From Bacillota bacterium (GTDB taxonomy: Bacteria; Bacillota; Clostridia; Christensenellales; CAG-138), in the NCBI GenBank assembly GCA_023453725.1, contig JAEXTB010000319.1, positions 1 through 14,568 on the forward strand: DNA of 14,568 nt, written 5' to 3'. Under the pieces are notes generated by a model. That model made no database searches. It saw only the letters and a program-made list of their open reading frames with translations, and was not told the DNA's origin. Shown in pieces: positions 12,840-14,568 of the stretch (position 1 is the first letter of the stretch; the number at the start of each line of letters is the position of its first letter). The position numbers and the translations under genes were made by a program.

Positions 12840-13835
12840 ATGCGTCCTAGAAGAAAGAAGAGCACAATCCGATTTTTGGCCTTTCTCATGGCCTTTTTGC
12901 TTTGCGGCTGCGCAAGCCTCATGCCGCGCAAGTTTATCAATACGCCCGCCCAGGAAGAAAAGCCCGCGCCCGTGAATAGCCCTGCGCCCGCATCTACACC
13001 CGTGCCCACACCTGCACCTGTGCGGATTCCTGCTGTACTGTTTCTGGCGGATTGCGAGAAAGAACAGGCACAGCACTATATCAACAGCCTTATGCTGGCG
13101 CTCCAGGGACAAAACTGGTATTTGGTGGAGTGTTATTCGCCTGAGGGGTATCCGGAAGCAATTCCTGCAAACGCGTATGACGGTGTGCTTGTGTTGCGTA
13201 CCCAAGCAGATACTTCGCTTGCCCCGGTCAAACGGTTCATTACACAGGATACGCCTGTATCCATTGTGGATTTGTTCCCGGAAGGGCAAGCGCCGGAGCA
13301 TGCGTCGTATTTCTGGTATGAACAGGAGGATGTGGAGGCATATGCCCTGGATGTTGCGCTCAACTATCCTCCACATGATGCGCCTGTGCGTATGCTTGCC
13401 CTTTTTACGGAAAAAGGAAGCACGGGGCACGAAGCGTTTTTTGCTGCGGTTGAAGAGGGAAAGATACTGCCCAAAGGAACATTTTATGCAGGCAAAAAGA
13501 CACAGCGTGCCAAAGAATTTGTGGAAGAGCAGCTTGATGAGTATGTGGAGGGGACGATAGACGCCGTATATGCGGAAACTCTTCCGCTTGCGCTGGCGGC
13601 GCTGATGGCGCTGACGGAACATGGCCGGACGGATATGGAGGTGTTTGCGGTTCCGCAAGGTTCCATCTATTTGCAGCAGCAACTGTTGGAACAATACCTC
13701 TTTCCGGTTGCGATGGGCGCGGACCCTGCTGCTTGGGCTTCCCTGCAGGTGACTGCATTAAACGCCATGATGCGCGGGGGCGCGCCCATCAAAAGCGCGT
13801 TTAGAACGAGCATAGTATACGCCAAGACCGAATAA
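12840..13835 (+). CDS. Lipoprotein with a periplasmic-binding-protein-like domain
   Basis: The 331-residue product has a lipoprotein signal: a very basic start (MRPRRKKSTIR), a hydrophobic core and the lipobox LCGC with C24 as the lipidated residue. A Pro-rich linker (about 36-60) follows, then a 270-residue alpha/beta domain. Segments such as IPAVLFLAD, AYDGVLVLRT, DTPVSIVDLFP and VRMLALFTEK are spaced like the beta-alpha repeats of type 1 periplasmic sugar-binding proteins of the LacI-like fold, and the C-terminal half (EGTIDAVYAETLPLALAALMAL) fits the second lobe. The ligand is unknown, and no ABC transporter genes are adjacent. It may be a sensor or solute receptor anchored outside the membrane. 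No ribosome binding site precedes the ATG at 12840, and the next in-frame ATG (residue 17) would leave no usable signal peptide. The gene is divergent from the L,D-transpeptidase gene. Confidence 0.7.
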   Translation: MRPRRKKSTIRFLAFLMAFLLCGCASLMPRKFINTPAQEEKPAPVNSPAPASTPVPTPAPVRIPAVLFLADCEKEQAQHYINSLMLALQGQNWYLVECYSPEGYPEAIPANAYDGVLVLRTQADTSLAPVKRFITQDTPVSIVDLFPEGQAPEHASYFWYEQEDVEAYALDVALNYPPHDAPVRMLALFTEKGSTGHEAFFAAVEEGKILPKGTFYAGKKTQRAKEFVEEQLDEYVEGTIDAVYAETLPLALAALMALTEHGRTDMEVFAVPQGSIYLQQQLLEQYLFPVAMGADPAAWASLQVTALNAMMRGGAPIKSAFRTSIVYAKTE

Positions 13836-14325
13836 GGCGACTCAAAGAAGACTGCGGCATTTTAAAACAAATCTATAACCATTGATTATTTCATATTACA
13901 GAAATCGGTATGATTGCGGCATTGGAACTTTTGCTTGAAATCATGTGCCCTTTTGCGCTGAATTTACAGATGACTACGCGCAAAAGCGCATTTTAGAAAA
14001 AAAGCGTTGCGCAATATGTTCTTTTGTGGACAAAAAGAAAACTAATTTAAAAAAATAACACTGGACAAGTGCGCGAATGATGATTATAGTATATCATGGG
14101 TTTGGATTTGACAATATGCAAGCCGCAAGTAAGAAAACCCCATAACGCGACACTTAAATATAATTATTACTTATTACAAATAAATGCCGGCCACCTCCGG
14201 TTCGTATCCTGAAGAGCATTGTATCTCTTGATTTAAATTGATTCCTTTTGCGCTCCAATCAAAAAAGCATACTGGCATCATCCGAAAAGGGCGCATTGAC
14301 CCATTATTTTACAGGAGGCATACCT
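13836..14325. other. AT-rich spacer between the lipoprotein gene and hppA
   Basis: No protein-coding frame with a ribosome binding site was found in these 490 bases. Visible elements are: TTTTGCGC (13951-13958) complementary to GCGCAAAA (13978-13985), with an alternative GCGC-AAAA-GCGC stem (13978-13989) followed by ATTTT; the palindrome TTGCGCAA (14007-14014); TGCGGCATT at 13853-13861 and 13915-13923; and CCTTTTGCGCT at 13949-13959 and 14244-14254. No convincing terminator directly follows the lipoprotein stop. The last 18 bases carry the hppA ribosome binding site. Confidence 0.45.
14062..14090 (+). promoter_or_regulatory. Promoter upstream of hppA
   Basis: TGGACA (14062-14067) and TATAGT (14085-14090) each match five of six consensus bases and are exactly 17 bp apart. 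Transcription would start near 14097, giving hppA a leader of about 229 nt. A perfect TATAAT at 14159-14164 lacks a -35 and may be a second, weaker start. Nothing resembling a known riboswitch was recognised in the leader. Confidence 0.7.
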
Positions 14326-14568
14326 ATGAACTGGGCAGTCATCTCTCTTTTCGTCTGTGCACTTGCCATCGGCGTCGCGGCCTATTTCTACCGCTGGGTA
14401 GAAAAGCTTCCCGCCGGGGAAGGCACCGAACACATCGGTCAACTCATTCGCAAGGGCGCTTTCACATTCCTCAAGCGCGAATACCGTGTTTTGACGATAT
14501 TCGTCGGAATCGTCAGTGCTCTGTTGATCCTCTTCTTCCCCAAGCCGATCTGGGAAGGTGAATGGACC
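14326..14568 (+). CDS. hppA: Membrane-bound ion-translocating pyrophosphatase (N-terminus only)
   Basis: From the ATG at 14326, with AGGAGG (14313-14318) 7 nt upstream, 81 codons run off the right edge. The product starts with a hydrophobic helix (about 2-20), then RKGAFTFLKREYRVLTIFVGIVSALLILF (42-70). That matches the conserved GAxxFLxREYxxL stretch and second helix at the start of membrane pyrophosphatases (HppA). These enzymes couple pyrophosphate hydrolysis to H+ or Na+ export across the cytoplasmic membrane. The catalytic aspartates and the residue that separates K+-dependent from independent types lie outside the window, so ion specificity cannot be called. The gene has its own upstream promoter and a long leader. 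Confidence 0.88.
   Translation, partial: MNWAVISLFVCALAIGVAAYFYRWVEKLPAGEGTEHIGQLIRKGAFTFLKREYRVLTIFVGIVSALLILFFPKPIWEGEWT

Noticed and set aside
12807..13694. Minus-strand 295-residue frame opposite the lipoprotein
   Set aside because: It is rich in Arg, His and Cys without domain order, while the plus strand has a lipoprotein signal and a recognisable fold pattern.
14116..14145. Nine-codon leader peptide (ATG CAA ... CCA TAA) in the hppA leader
   Set aside because: No ribosome binding site and no run of a regulatory amino acid.
14238..14561. Plus-strand 107-residue frame over the hppA start
   Set aside because: Out of frame with HppA and of basic, non-natural composition; AGGAGG serves the ATG at 14326.
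1..14568. CRISPR arrays, tRNA genes, insertion sequences or phage genes
   Set aside because: No regularly spaced direct repeats, cloverleaf-like segments, transposase or integrase frames were seen on either strand.

Overview
The window looks like chromosomal DNA of a moderate-GC, Gram-positive anaerobe, most likely a clostridial Bacillota; a Christensenellales-like organism would fit, but that is inference. The reasons are strong AGGAGG-type ribosome binding sites, a tetrahydrofolate (THF) riboswitch ahead of an ECF-type folate transporter gene, an L,D-transpeptidase with SH3-like repeats, a membrane pyrophosphatase, and no sign of an outer membrane system. No tRNA, rRNA, CRISPR array, insertion sequence or phage gene is visible.

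Layout. Positions 1-1000 (minus) hold the N-terminal 333 residues of an O-antigen-ligase-like polytopic membrane protein that runs off the left edge. Divergent from it, 1161-1935 (plus) is a folT transcription unit: promoter, THF aptamer, antiterminator/terminator, a second hairpin over the Shine-Dalgarno (SD) sequence, then folT. It ends in a long perfect inverted repeat shared with the convergent gene at 2012-3361 (minus), an APC-family amino acid permease with a good promoter and a structured leader. Positions 3541-3850 are very AT-rich and non-coding. At 3911-4087 (minus) lies a 58-residue two-helix membrane protein with a TTG start, its own ribosome binding site and its own terminator.

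Positions 4303-10530 (plus) look like one operon: a Dabb-domain protein, uvrB, uvrA and a TM1586-type nitroreductase-family flavoprotein, closed by an intrinsic terminator. The two Uvr proteins are the core of nucleotide excision repair; the co-transcribed flanking genes suggest a stress or redox setting, but no LexA box was found. The uvrB-uvrA spacer carries two strong hairpins.

Positions 10576-11490 (plus) encode a PAP2-family phosphatase with all three signature motifs. It converges, across a hairpin-rich spacer, on an L,D-transpeptidase gene at 11665-12711 (minus). That gene is divergent from a lipoprotein with a periplasmic-binding-protein-like body (12840-13835, plus), whose start codon coincides with the predicted transcription start. 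After a 490-base AT-rich spacer with a promoter at 14062-14090, the window ends in the first 81 codons of hppA (membrane pyrophosphatase). The envelope theme (ligase-like protein, PAP2, L,D-transpeptidase, lipoprotein) recurs, but these genes do not form one operon.

The most notable element is the folT leader. Its bases can form a chain of mutually exclusive helices that would couple transcription termination to SD masking in the same direction.
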